Shown here in pieces: positions 52,246 through 60,463 of a stretch of 64,000 bases of DNA. Position numbers and translations under genes: made by a program. The stretch covers positions 124,001 through 188,000 of the forward strand of contig NZ_JAELVR010000007.1 in NCBI RefSeq assembly GCF_016428585.1, given 5' to 3'. The first letter of the stretch is position 1. Every line of letters begins with the position of its first letter. This DNA is from Sedimentitalea arenosa. GTDB lineage: Bacteria > Pseudomonadota > Alphaproteobacteria > Rhodobacterales > Rhodobacteraceae. The notes beneath the pieces were generated by a model. That model was not told the origin of the DNA, searched no databases, and saw only the letters and a program-made list of their open reading frames with translations.

Positions 52246-53055
52246 ATGGCGCATATCATTGTCGTTGGAAACGAAAAAGGCGGGGCCGGCAAGTCGACCG
52301 TGTCTATGCACGTGGCGACCGCGTTGTCGCGGATGGGCCACAAGGTCAGCGCGCTCGATCTGGACCTGCGGCAGCGCACCATGGGGCGATACATCGAGAA
52401 TCGCCGCAATTTCATCGAGAAGACAGGCATCGTGCTGGCTGGTCCGACCGGCCATGAACTGCCCGAGATCGATCCGGATACCTTGCAGCCGGGCGAAAAT
52501 ATCTATGACCGCCGCCTTTCAGCCGCGGTGGCCGAACTGGAACCTGACAGCGATTTCATCGTGATCGACTGCCCGGGCTCCCACACGCGGCTCAGCCAGG
52601 TGGCGCATTCGCTGGCCGACACGCTGATCACGCCGCTGAACGACAGTTTTGTGGATTTCGACCTGCTCGCCCGCATCGATGACCGGGCCGAGAAGATCCT
52701 CGCGCCGTCGGTCTATTCGGAAATGGTCTGGAATGCCCGCCAACTGCGCGCGCAAGCCGGTCTCAAGCCGATCAACTGGATGGTGATGCGCAACCGGATG
52801 GGCACCCAACGCATGGTGAACAAGGAAAAGATGGAACGCGCCATCGACCTGCTCTCCAACCGCATCGGCTTTCACGTCGCGCCCGGCTTCAGCGAACGGG
52901 TCATCTTCCGTGAACTGTTTCCTCGCGGCCTGACATTGCTCGATCTCAAGGATATCGGGGTCAAGCAGCTCAACATTTCCAACATCGCGGCGCGTCAGGA
53001 ACTGCGCGACATGATGAAGGCGCTGAAACTGCCGGGCATCGCGGTCGAGTTCTGA
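52246..53055 (+). CDS. mipZ: Division-plane positioning ATPase MipZ
   Basis: MipZ forms a bipolar gradient with ParB and blocks FtsZ away from midcell. The 269-residue ParA-like protein has the deviant Walker A NEKGGAGKSTVSMHVATAL, the MipZ-type ALDLDLRQRTMGRYIENRR and DFIVIDCPGSHTRLS. The ATG at 52246 is eight bases from GGAGGG; an ATG at 52240 is too close to it. MipZ replaces MinCDE in most alphaproteobacteria. Confidence 0.92.
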   Translation: MAHIIVVGNEKGGAGKSTVSMHVATALSRMGHKVSALDLDLRQRTMGRYIENRRNFIEKTGIVLAGPTGHELPEIDPDTLQPGENIYDRRLSAAVAELEPDSDFIVIDCPGSHTRLSQVAHSLADTLITPLNDSFVDFDLLARIDDRAEKILAPSVYSEMVWNARQLRAQAGLKPINWMVMRNRMGTQRMVNKEKMERAIDLLSNRIGFHVAPGFSERVIFRELFPRGLTLLDLKDIGVKQLNISNIAARQELRDMMKALKLPGIAVEF

Positions 53056-53152
53056 GCCCGCCTGTCCCGGCGGACAGCTTCAGGAACAAGCCGGACCTCG
53101 CGTGTCTCGCTTTGTTGCCGGACTCGCTGCGACTGGTTCCGGCGCACCCGGC

Positions 53153-53590
53153 TCAAGCTCGCTTGGCAAGCCGTCGAAGCATCCGACGCAACGCAACCGC
53201 ATCCTCCTCCGAGAACGAGGCCAAGAGCTGGGCGTCGTACTCTTGGGCCACCGAGCGCAAGTCGCGGTAAGCGGCTTCGCCCGCAGCCGTCAGAACCAGC
53301 TTTTCAGACCGTCGATCCGCCGCATCCCGCGTTCGTTGGAGAAAGCGCTTCTCGGCCAACCTCTGAACCGAACGGCTGATCTTGGTCTTGTGAATGCTGG
53401 CGCGGAGACCGATCTCCTTGGCCGTCATCTCGCCATAAATCCCGAGATGAAACAGCACGCGCCAATCGGTTCGCAGCATGCCATAGCGGTCCTTGTATAT
53501 CTTCTGAAACGCCAGCGAGCTTTCTTCGGCGGCCTGGTTCAGCAGGTAGGGCAGGAAATCCTGCAAATCGAACTCATCATTTTCTACCAT
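53153..53590 (-). CDS. MarR family regulator, likely repressor of the homogentisate cluster
   Basis: The 145-residue protein has the MarR winged helix [20 protein letters not shown], then [20 protein letters not shown]. It is divergent from hmgA with 73 bases between, and an inverted repeat lies in that gap. By analogy with other divergent MarR genes it probably represses hmgA-fahA and is released by an aromatic intermediate. Confidence 0.87.
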   Translation of the reverse strand: MVENDEFDLQDFLPYLLNQAAEESSLAFQKIYKDRYGMLRTDWRVLFHLGIYGEMTAKEIGLRASIHKTKISRSVQRLAEKRFLQRTRDAADRRSEKLVLTAAGEAAYRDLRSVAQEYDAQLLASFSEEDAVALRRMLRRLAKRA

Positions 53591-53611
53591 TCCATTCCCC
53601 TTTTGCGTTGT

Positions 53612-53629
53612 TAGTTACAGAATCAACTA
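53612..53629. promoter_or_regulatory. Inverted repeat in the marR-hmgA intergenic region
   Basis: TAGTT, eight bases, AACTA form a perfect repeat 22 bases from the marR start and 35 from hmgA. Size and place fit a MarR operator controlling both directions. Confidence 0.5.
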
Positions 53630-53663
53630 CTACCTGTGCAATCAGCAAACGGAGGACACCGCG

Positions 53664-55025
53664 ATGAATCGCCCGACCGCGCCGGATCACATGGTTCAGG
53701 CCGCAACCCCGACCGGCACCACCGAAGGTTACATGCCTGGGTTCGGCAACGATTTCGAAACCGAGGCGCTGCCCGGAGCCCTGCCGCAAGGCATGAACAG
53801 CCCGCAGAAGTGCAACTACGGACTATACGGCGAACAGCTCAGCGGCACCGCCTTCACAGCACCGCAGCACCAGAACGAACGCACCTGGTGCTATCGCATT
53901 CGTCCGTCGGTGAAACACTCGGCGCGCTACACAAAGATCGACCTGCCCTATTGGAAGTCCGCTCCCAATGTCGACCCGGACATCATCTCGCTCGGCCAGT
54001 ATCGCTGGGATCCGGTGCCCCACTCGCAAGAGCCGCTGACCTGGCTGACGGGCATGCGCACGATGACAACGGCGGGCGATGTCAACACCCAGGTCGGGAT
54101 GGCGACCCACGTCTACCTCGTGACCGAGTCGATGCAGGACGCCTATTTCTACTCGGCCGACAGCGAGTTGCTGGTGGTGCCTCAGGACGGCCAGCTTCGG
54201 TTCTGCACCGAGCTCGGCATCATCGATCTCGAGCCGAGGGAAATCGCCATCCTCCCGCGCGGCCTGCTCTACCGGGTCGAAGTGGTCGAGGGCCCGTGCC
54301 GCGGGTTCGTCTGCGAGAACTATGGTCAGAAATTCGAACTTCCCGGCCGCGGCCCGATCGGCGCCAACTGCATGGCCAACCGGCGCGATTTCAAGACCCC
54401 GGTCGCCGCCTTCGAGGACCGCAAGACCCCCAGTACCGTGACGATCAAGTGGTGCGGCCAGTTCCACGAAACCAGCATCGGCCACAGCCCGCTCGACGTG
54501 GTCGCCTGGCATGGCAACTACGCCCCGGTGAAATATGATCTGCGCAACTACTGCCCGATCGGCGCCATCCTGTTCGATCACCCCGATCCGTCGATCTTCA
54601 CCGTGCTGACGGCTCCCAGTGGCGTACCGGGCACCGCGAATATCGATTTCGTCCTGTTCCGCGAACGCTGGATGGTGATGGAAGACACGTTCCGCCCACC
54701 CTGGTATCACAAGAACATCATGTCCGAACTGATGGGCAACATCTATGGGCAGTACGATGCGAAACCCCAAGGTTTCGTGCCGGGCGGCATAAGTCTCCAC
54801 AACATGATGATCCCGCATGGCCCGGACAAGGAGGCATTCGAAAAGGCCTCCAATGCCAATCTCGGCCCCGACAAGCTGGACAACACGATGTCCTTCATGT
54901 TCGAGACCCGGTTCCCGCAGCACCTGACGGCCTTCGCCGCCACCGAGGCACCTCTGCAGGACGACTACATCGACTGCTGGGACGATATCGAGAAGAAGTT
55001 CGACGGAACGCCAGGCAAGAAATGA
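53664..55025 (+). CDS. hmgA: Homogentisate 1,2-dioxygenase
   Basis: HmgA opens the ring of homogentisate to maleylacetoacetate with a mononuclear iron. The 453-residue protein has the N-terminal [20 protein letters not shown], the central [20 protein letters not shown] and the iron-site region [20 protein letters not shown], with [23 protein letters not shown] precedes the start. It heads the homogentisate cluster. Confidence 0.97.
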   Translation: MNRPTAPDHMVQAATPTGTTEGYMPGFGNDFETEALPGALPQGMNSPQKCNYGLYGEQLSGTAFTAPQHQNERTWCYRIRPSVKHSARYTKIDLPYWKSAPNVDPDIISLGQYRWDPVPHSQEPLTWLTGMRTMTTAGDVNTQVGMATHVYLVTESMQDAYFYSADSELLVVPQDGQLRFCTELGIIDLEPREIAILPRGLLYRVEVVEGPCRGFVCENYGQKFELPGRGPIGANCMANRRDFKTPVAAFEDRKTPSTVTIKWCGQFHETSIGHSPLDVVAWHGNYAPVKYDLRNYCPIGAILFDHPDPSIFTVLTAPSGVPGTANIDFVLFRERWMVMEDTFRPPWYHKNIMSELMGNIYGQYDAKPQGFVPGGISLHNMMIPHGPDKEAFEKASNANLGPDKLDNTMSFMFETRFPQHLTAFAATEAPLQDDYIDCWDDIEKKFDGTPGKK

Positions 55026-55102
55026 CAGGCCATTCCCGCGGCAGTGTGGCGGTGCAGACCGCCCACCTGCCCAACGGTCAAGGCCCACCGAAAGGACGAG
55101 AC

Positions 55103-56365
55103 GTGACACTCAAACCCAGCTGGGTCGCTTCCGCCAACGCGGCCGACCACCCGTTTCCCCTGAACAATCTCGCGTACGGCGTCTTTTCGCGCGGCGACGA
55201 CGATCCGCGCTGCGGGGTGGCGATCGGCGACATGATCCTCGACATGCGCGCCGCGGAACAGAACGGAGTGATCGATCTCGGCGATACGGCGCTGTTCGAG
55301 TTGCCATTCTGGAACGACCTGATGGAAGAAGGCCCGGCGGTCTGGGCCGCGCTGCGCAACCGCCTGACCGCACTGTTGGCGCAAGATGCGCCCGAGCGCG
55401 ACCGCGTCGAGCCCCTTCTGGTACCGATGGACGGAAGCGAAATGCACATGCCCTTCATGGTCAGTGAGTTTACCGATTTCTACGCCAGCAAGAACCACGC
55501 GACCAATATCGGCACCATGTTCCGCGGCAAGGACAACGCGCTGCCGCCCAACTGGCTGCACATCCCGATCGGTTACAATGGGCGCGCCAGCACTGTCGTG
55601 GTCAGCGGCACACCGATCCGCCGCCCGCACGGACAGTCCAAGGCACCCGACGCCGACGCACCCACGTTCGGTCCGTCCCGGCGCCTCGACATCGAACTGG
55701 AGATGGGCGCGATCGTCGGCACCGGCTCCGAGATGGGGCATCCGGTGACGGTGGCCGAAGCCGACGCGATGATCTTCGGCTACGTGTTGCTCAACGACTG
55801 GTCCGCGCGCGACATCCAGCCCTGGGAATACCAGCCTCTCGGCCCGTTCCAGGCCAAGGCCTTCGCCACGTCGATCAGCCCGTGGATCGTGACCCGCGCC
55901 GCGCTGGAACCCTTCCGCACCGATACGCCGCCGCGTGAAAGAGAGCTTCTGCCCTATCTGCAGGAACCCGGCCCGATGCTCTATGACATCGACCTCAGCG
56001 TAAGCCTCGCACCCGAGAATGGCAGCGCGACAGTGATCTGCGAAACCAACTACGACCAGATGTACTACTCCGCCGCCCAGCAACTGGCGCACCACGCCTC
56101 CTCGGGCTGCGCGATGAGCCCGGGCGACCTGCTTGGATCGGGCACGATCTCGGGACCGGAAAAACACCAGCTCGGCTCCTTGCAGGAACTCACCTGGGGC
56201 GGCAAGGAACCGATCCCCCTGGCCGACGGTCAGAGCCGCACCTTCCTGGAGGACGGCGACACCGTGACGCTCTCGGGCGTCGCCCGCGGCGATGGCTTCT
56301 GCATCGGGTTCGGCACCTGCACCGGCACCATCCTTCCGGCCCTGCCCGATCCCTTTTCAAGATGA
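55103..56365 (+). CDS. fahA: Fumarylacetoacetase
   Basis: The enzyme splits fumarylacetoacetate to fumarate and acetoacetate. The 420-residue protein has the small N-terminal domain (FPLNNLAYGVFSRGDDDPRC) and the FAH catalytic domain with DFYASKNHATNIGTMFR, FGYVLLNDWSARDIQPWEYQ and the late GSLQELTWGGKEP. The GTG at 55103 follows AAAGGA; an ATG at 55022 overlapping the hmgA stop would add 27 unlikely residues. Confidence 0.94.
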   Translation: MTLKPSWVASANAADHPFPLNNLAYGVFSRGDDDPRCGVAIGDMILDMRAAEQNGVIDLGDTALFELPFWNDLMEEGPAVWAALRNRLTALLAQDAPERDRVEPLLVPMDGSEMHMPFMVSEFTDFYASKNHATNIGTMFRGKDNALPPNWLHIPIGYNGRASTVVVSGTPIRRPHGQSKAPDADAPTFGPSRRLDIELEMGAIVGTGSEMGHPVTVAEADAMIFGYVLLNDWSARDIQPWEYQPLGPFQAKAFATSISPWIVTRAALEPFRTDTPPRERELLPYLQEPGPMLYDIDLSVSLAPENGSATVICETNYDQMYYSAAQQLAHHASSGCAMSPGDLLGSGTISGPEKHQLGSLQELTWGGKEPIPLADGQSRTFLEDGDTVTLSGVARGDGFCIGFGTCTGTILPALPDPFSR

Positions 56366-56373
56366 TCTTTCTG

Positions 56374-56411
56374 CTTCATCTTTGCTGAAATACTCCCGCC
56401 GGAGGCTCCCG
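56374..56411 (-). repeat. Short dispersed intergenic repeat, copy 2
   Basis: On the minus strand CCTCCGGCGGGAGTATTT is followed by eight bases and AAGATGAAG. The GGAGTATTT/AAGATGAAG core and its spacing match copy 1 at 15.13 kb. The copy has an extra CCTCCGGCGGGA inverted repeat at its left. It separates fahA from the MBL gene. Confidence 0.55.
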
Positions 56412-56452
56412 CACACGCCACCGGCGCGCCCAATACAAGGACAGACACAACA

Positions 56453-57403
56453 ATGGCCAAGGCATTTGCGTCCCAGGGGGACATGACCGAAAAGGCAATC
56501 ACCTTCAGCCAGGTCGGTGAGGGGATCTGGGCGTTCACCGCCGAGGGCGACCCCAATTCCGGCGTGATCATCGGCGACGACAGCGTGATGATCGTGGAAG
56601 CACAAGCCACCCCGAGGCTGGCCAACAAGGTGATCGAAAAGGTTCGCGAGGTTACCGACAAGCCGATCAGCCACGTGGTTCTGACCCATTACCACGCGGT
56701 TCGTGTCCTGGGCGCCAGCGCGTTCAACGCGGACCAGATCGTGATGTCGGACATGGCCCGCGCCATGGTGGTCGAACGCGGGCAGGAGGATTGGGACAGC
56801 GAGTTCCAGCGATTCCCGCGCCTTTTCGAGGGACACGAGAGCATTCCCGGCCTGACCTGGCCCACCACCACCTTCAACGACAGCATGACGATCTACCTCG
56901 GCAACCGCCGCATCGACCTGATGCACCTGGGCCGCGCGCATACGGCCGGCGACATCGTGATCCACGTCCCGGACCAGAACGTGATGTTCACCGGCGATAT
57001 CGTCGAGGACCACTCCGCCTGCTATTGCGGTGACGGCCATTTCTCGGACTGGGGCGACACGCTGGACGCGATCAAATGGTTCGACGTCGATGCGATCGCG
57101 CCGGGACGCGGCGACGCGCTTGTCGGTCCCGAACGGGTCAACGAAGCAATCGAGAACACGCGCGATTTCATCGACAGCACCTATCGTCCGGCGGCGCGTG
57201 TCGCGGCACGCGGCGGCACGTTGAAGGAGGCCTGGGACGCGGTACGTGCCGAATGCGATCCGAAATTCGCCGACTATGCCATCTACGAGCACTGCCTGCC
57301 GTTCAACGTCGCCCGCGCCTATGACGAGGCACGCGGGATCGACACGCCCCGCATCTGGACCGCGCAGCGCGATCTGGAGATGTGGGAGGCACTGCAAGGG
57401 TGA
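56453..57403 (+). CDS. MBL-fold metallo-hydrolase with degenerate metal motif
   Basis: The 316-residue protein has the metallo-beta-lactamase fold: SVMIVEAQATPRLANKVIEK, THYHAVRVLGASAF, LGRAHTAGDIVIHVPDQNVM and FTGDIVEDHSACYCGDGHFS. The usual HxHxDH is reduced to HYHAVR, missing the DH pair, so the second metal site may be absent. It follows fahA in the homogentisate cluster and is coupled to the next gene; its substrate is probably a ring-cleavage or aromatic ester intermediate. Confidence 0.8.
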   Translation: MAKAFASQGDMTEKAITFSQVGEGIWAFTAEGDPNSGVIIGDDSVMIVEAQATPRLANKVIEKVREVTDKPISHVVLTHYHAVRVLGASAFNADQIVMSDMARAMVVERGQEDWDSEFQRFPRLFEGHESIPGLTWPTTTFNDSMTIYLGNRRIDLMHLGRAHTAGDIVIHVPDQNVMFTGDIVEDHSACYCGDGHFSDWGDTLDAIKWFDVDAIAPGRGDALVGPERVNEAIENTRDFIDSTYRPAARVAARGGTLKEAWDAVRAECDPKFADYAIYEHCLPFNVARAYDEARGIDTPRIWTAQRDLEMWEALQG

Positions 57404-57798
57404 CGGTTCAGTCCGAAATCGAGGCCGTGTTCGCGGATTGTCTACGCGCATGGAACGGCCGGGATTTCGCCGGTGTCACAACGCTGTTCACCGAACCCGG
57501 CGTCCATGTCCTGCCGACGGACGTTTCGTGTCCGCCCGACCATGGCGCGCTTGCCGGACTTTTTGCAAAGGTACCGACGGACCTCGATGCGGACGAGTTC
57601 GACCGGACCGAGATCGGGACGCACACAGCGAGTCAATGCAACGATATCATCGCCTTGGTCGATCCGAAGGACGTGGTTCGGCACCGGAAGGACGGCAGGA
57701 TCATGGAGAGGATTGACGCAGCCTATGTCTGCATCAAGGACAAGGACAGATCGAAGCAGAGAGCTGCGATCGGCTGCTGGCCGGATTGGCGCAACTAA
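57400..57798 (+). CDS. SnoaL-like/NTF2-fold small protein
   Basis: The 132-residue protein begins SEIEAVFADCLRAWNGRDFA, then VTTLFTEPGVHVLPTDVSC, as in SnoaL-like or DUF4440 proteins. These have a cone-shaped fold that binds small aromatic ligands. The GTG at 57400 overlaps the stop of the MBL gene. It contains no obvious catalytic set. A role in the aromatic pathway is inferred from position. Confidence 0.65.
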   Translation: MTVQSEIEAVFADCLRAWNGRDFAGVTTLFTEPGVHVLPTDVSCPPDHGALAGLFAKVPTDLDADEFDRTEIGTHTASQCNDIIALVDPKDVVRHRKDGRIMERIDAAYVCIKDKDRSKQRAAIGCWPDWRN

Positions 57799-57829
57799 AC
57801 CGGTACCGCAGAGCCGAAAACATGATCGA

Positions 57830-57881
57830 AGTCAGATCAATGCGGCGCGCGTGAGGGCAGTATGGACCTGTCGATCTGACT
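57830..57881. repeat. Long-range inverted repeat before the FAD hydroxylase gene
   Basis: AGTCAGATC (57830-57838) and GATCTGACT (57873-57881) are perfect nine-base complements separated by 34 bases, 18 bases before the hydroxylase ATG. They could form an mRNA stem near the ribosome site or serve as paired operator half-sites. Confidence 0.5.
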
Positions 57882-57899
57882 GCGGAATGGAGGAAACCG

Positions 57900-59519
57900 A
57901 TGGCCTATGACTACACCCCTTTCCCCTACACGGACCCGCCCGGGCTGACGGAAACCGAGCCGCGCCACGCGGTGGTGATCGTGGGCGCAGGCCCGGTCGG
58001 GTTGGCGATGGCGATCGACCTTGCCTTGCGCGGTGTGAAATCGGTGGTTCTGGACGACAACAACGTCGTCTCCATGGGGTCCCGCGCGATTTGCTGGTCC
58101 AAGCGCACGATGGAGATCTTCGACCGGCTCGGCGTTGGCGAGCGGATGCTGGCCAAGGGCGTGACCTGGAAAGTCGGGCGAAACTTCCATGGACATCGGG
58201 AGGTTTTCAGTTTCGACCTGCTGCCCGAGGACGGCCACAAGTATCCTGCCTTCATCAATCTTCAGCAGTACTACGTCGAGGAATACCTGGTCGAGCGGGC
58301 GCGCGACTTCCCTGAATTGATCGACCTGCGTTTCAGGAACAAGGTGGTCGGTCACACCGATCTCGACGGTTGTGTCCAAGTCGAAATCGAAACGCCGTCC
58401 GGTTCCTACAAACTCGAAACCGAATACCTGATCGCCTGCGACGGGGCCGGTTCCGCGACGCGGGAAAGAATGGGCCTCGACTTCACGGGCCAGACCTTCC
58501 AGGAACAGTTCCTGATCGCCGACATCGAGATGGAGCAGAGCCCCTTCGGCGATGCCGATGTACCGGAGCGCTGGTTCTGGTTCGATCCGCCGTTCCATCC
58601 CGGCAAGTCGGCGTTGCTGCACATGCAACCGGACAACATTTATCGCATCGACCTGCAGCTGGACGTGGATGCCGACGGCAAGGCCGAAGCGGCCGAGGAC
58701 AGGGTGATCCCCCGCATCAAGGCCGTCGTCGGCGACAAGCCGTTCAAGCTCGACTGGGTGAGCGTCTACAAGTTCCGCTGCATCAAGCTCGACCGCTTCG
58801 TGCATGGACGGGTGGTCTTCGTCGGTGACAGCGCTCATGTGGTCAGCCCGTTCGGCGCGCGCGGTGGAAATGGCGGCATCCAGGACGTGGACAACCTGGG
58901 TTGGAAACTGGCCGCCGTCCTGAACGGCGAGGCCGACGCGCGGCTGATCGAGACCTATCACGAGGAGCGCAGCCACGGGTCGGCTGAGAACATCCTGAAC
59001 TCGACCCGCTCGACCAATTTCATGACGCCGAAATCCCCGATCGAGGCGCTGTTCCGGGCCGAGGCGCTGAAACTCGCGCAGGACCAGCCGTTTGCGCAGA
59101 AACTATTGAACTCGGGCCGCCTGTCGGTACCCTGTTCGCTGGAAGGAATGGCGCTGCAGACGCCGGGTGCGGCACAGATCGCACCGGGCACGGCGCTGGT
59201 CGACGCCCCACTGTCGAGCGAGGCGGGAGACACCTGGCTGCTGCGCGAAGTGCAGGGCGAGTTCACCTTGGTCGGGTTCGGCGACGTGGTTCTGCCGGAG
59301 GTGGTGGGATTGCGCCGGATCGGCATCAATCATCGCGCCGACTATCCCTGCTTCACCGCGCTCCAGAACCACGCGATCCGTCGCTATGGCGCGGGCAAGG
59401 CCTATCTGTTCCGCCCTGACGGCCATGTCTGTGCCGTTTTCGACACCCCGACCGAGGCCGCGGTGCGCGAAGCCATGGCGCGGGCCTGCGGAGCGAAATT
59501 GACGGAGGACACGGCATGA
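57900..59519 (+). CDS. FAD-dependent aromatic hydroxylase (MhpA-like)
   Basis: The 539-residue class A flavoprotein monooxygenase has the dinucleotide fold VVIVGAGPVGLAMAIDLALR, CDGAGSATRERMGLDFTG and the FAD-binding VFVGDSAHVVSPFGARGGNG, then GIQDVDNLGWKLAAVL. It resembles 3-(3-hydroxyphenyl)propionate hydroxylase. Beside hmgA, fahA and maiA it may hydroxylate a phenol, such as 3-hydroxyphenylacetate, to make homogentisate. GGAGGAAACC precedes it. It overlaps the DUF2783 gene by four bases. Confidence 0.88.
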   Translation: MAYDYTPFPYTDPPGLTETEPRHAVVIVGAGPVGLAMAIDLALRGVKSVVLDDNNVVSMGSRAICWSKRTMEIFDRLGVGERMLAKGVTWKVGRNFHGHREVFSFDLLPEDGHKYPAFINLQQYYVEEYLVERARDFPELIDLRFRNKVVGHTDLDGCVQVEIETPSGSYKLETEYLIACDGAGSATRERMGLDFTGQTFQEQFLIADIEMEQSPFGDADVPERWFWFDPPFHPGKSALLHMQPDNIYRIDLQLDVDADGKAEAAEDRVIPRIKAVVGDKPFKLDWVSVYKFRCIKLDRFVHGRVVFVGDSAHVVSPFGARGGNGGIQDVDNLGWKLAAVLNGEADARLIETYHEERSHGSAENILNSTRSTNFMTPKSPIEALFRAEALKLAQDQPFAQKLLNSGRLSVPCSLEGMALQTPGAAQIAPGTALVDAPLSSEAGDTWLLREVQGEFTLVGFGDVVLPEVVGLRRIGINHRADYPCFTALQNHAIRRYGAGKAYLFRPDGHVCAVFDTPTEAAVREAMARACGAKLTEDTA

Positions 59520-59716
59520 GACAGATCGCGGCGGACCGGCTGAGCCCGGCCCAGGACGACTTCTATGACGCGTTGATGCAGGCCCATGCAGGGTTGAGCG
59601 AGGCCGAAAGCCATGCGCTGAACGCACGGCTCGTGCTGATGATGGCCAACCGGATCGGCGACGTCGGCGCCTTGCGCGAACTGATCGACACGGCGCGGTC
59701 CTATTCCGATGGCTGA
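59516..59716 (+). CDS. DUF2783 small protein
   Basis: This 66-residue acidic helical protein (DDFYDALMQAHAGLSEAESH, then ALNARLVLMMANRIGD) matches DUF2783. It overlaps both neighbours, the hydroxylase by an ATGA and maiA by eight bases. I infer a small partner or stability subunit of the hydroxylase. Confidence 0.8.
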   Translation: MRQIAADRLSPAQDDFYDALMQAHAGLSEAESHALNARLVLMMANRIGDVGALRELIDTARSYSDG

Positions 59717-60350
59717 GGTCGTCCTGTTCGACTATTGGCGCTCGTCCGCCTCCTATCGGGTGCGGATCGCGCTGAACCTGGCCGGCATCGCCTATCGCGC
59801 GGTGTCGGTCGACCTGACCAAGGGCGAGCAACGCGCGGCAGAGCACTTGCAGCGCAATCCGCAGGGGCTCGTCCCGGTGCTCGAGATCGACGGGCTGCGC
59901 CTGACGCAATCGCTGGCGATCCTCGACTATCTCGACTGCACGCGCGATATGGGCCTGCTGCCGAGCGATCCGGGCCAGAGGGCGCGCGCGCAGGCGCTGG
60001 CCCAGGCTATCGCCATCGATATCCACCCGGTCTGCAACCTGTCGGTCGCGGCCTATGCGGTCGAATTGACCGGCGGGCGCGACGGGGTGCGCGAGGACTG
60101 GATGAAACGCTTCATCCGGCCCGGCCTTGTGGCCTTTGATCAGTTGCTGGCGGGGTTCGAACAGGCGCCGTTCTGCTGTGGCGAAGCGCCGGGGCTGGCC
60201 GATCTGTGCCTGATGCCGCAACTCTACAACGCCGACCGCTGGGGAGTCGAAACCGGCGATCTGGCCTGTGTGAGCGCGGTCAGAACCGCCTGTGAAGATC
60301 ACCCGGCCTTTGCCGTCGCGCACCCGGACGCGGTGCGCCCGGAGGGCTGA
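59709..60350 (+). CDS. maiA: Maleylacetoacetate isomerase
   Basis: The 213-residue zeta-class glutathione transferase isomerises maleylacetoacetate to fumarylacetoacetate. It has the active-site loop RSSASYRVRIALNLAGIAYR, NPQGLVPVLEIDGLRLTQSL and SLADLCLMPQ-like GLADLCLMPQLYNADRWG. It supplies the step between HmgA and FahA and completes the pathway in one cluster. Confidence 0.95.
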   Translation: MAEVVLFDYWRSSASYRVRIALNLAGIAYRAVSVDLTKGEQRAAEHLQRNPQGLVPVLEIDGLRLTQSLAILDYLDCTRDMGLLPSDPGQRARAQALAQAIAIDIHPVCNLSVAAYAVELTGGRDGVREDWMKRFIRPGLVAFDQLLAGFEQAPFCCGEAPGLADLCLMPQLYNADRWGVETGDLACVSAVRTACEDHPAFAVAHPDAVRPEG

Positions 60351-60377
60351 GCGCCGCCCCCGCGCCGTTCGGATCGC

Positions 60378-60405
60378 TTAACAGACGAAGAATCTGTGCT
60401 ACCCT
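60378..60405 (+). promoter_or_regulatory. Possible promoter of the cyclase-family gene
   Basis: TTAACA (60378-60383), 16-base spacer and TACCCT (60400-60405). The -35 is strong and the -10 weak. It suggests the secreted cyclase gene is transcribed separately from the upstream cluster. Confidence 0.35.
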
Positions 60406-60463
60406 CGCGACCATGCGCCCTGGTTCTTTACAACCGGCGGCGGCAATTTTGGGAGGATCTACT

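Noticed and set aside
55022-55103. Start of fahA at ATG 55022 overlapping the hmgA stop
   Set aside because: The extra 27 residues are not like any fumarylacetoacetase N-terminus and the GTG at 55103 has a proper ribosome site.
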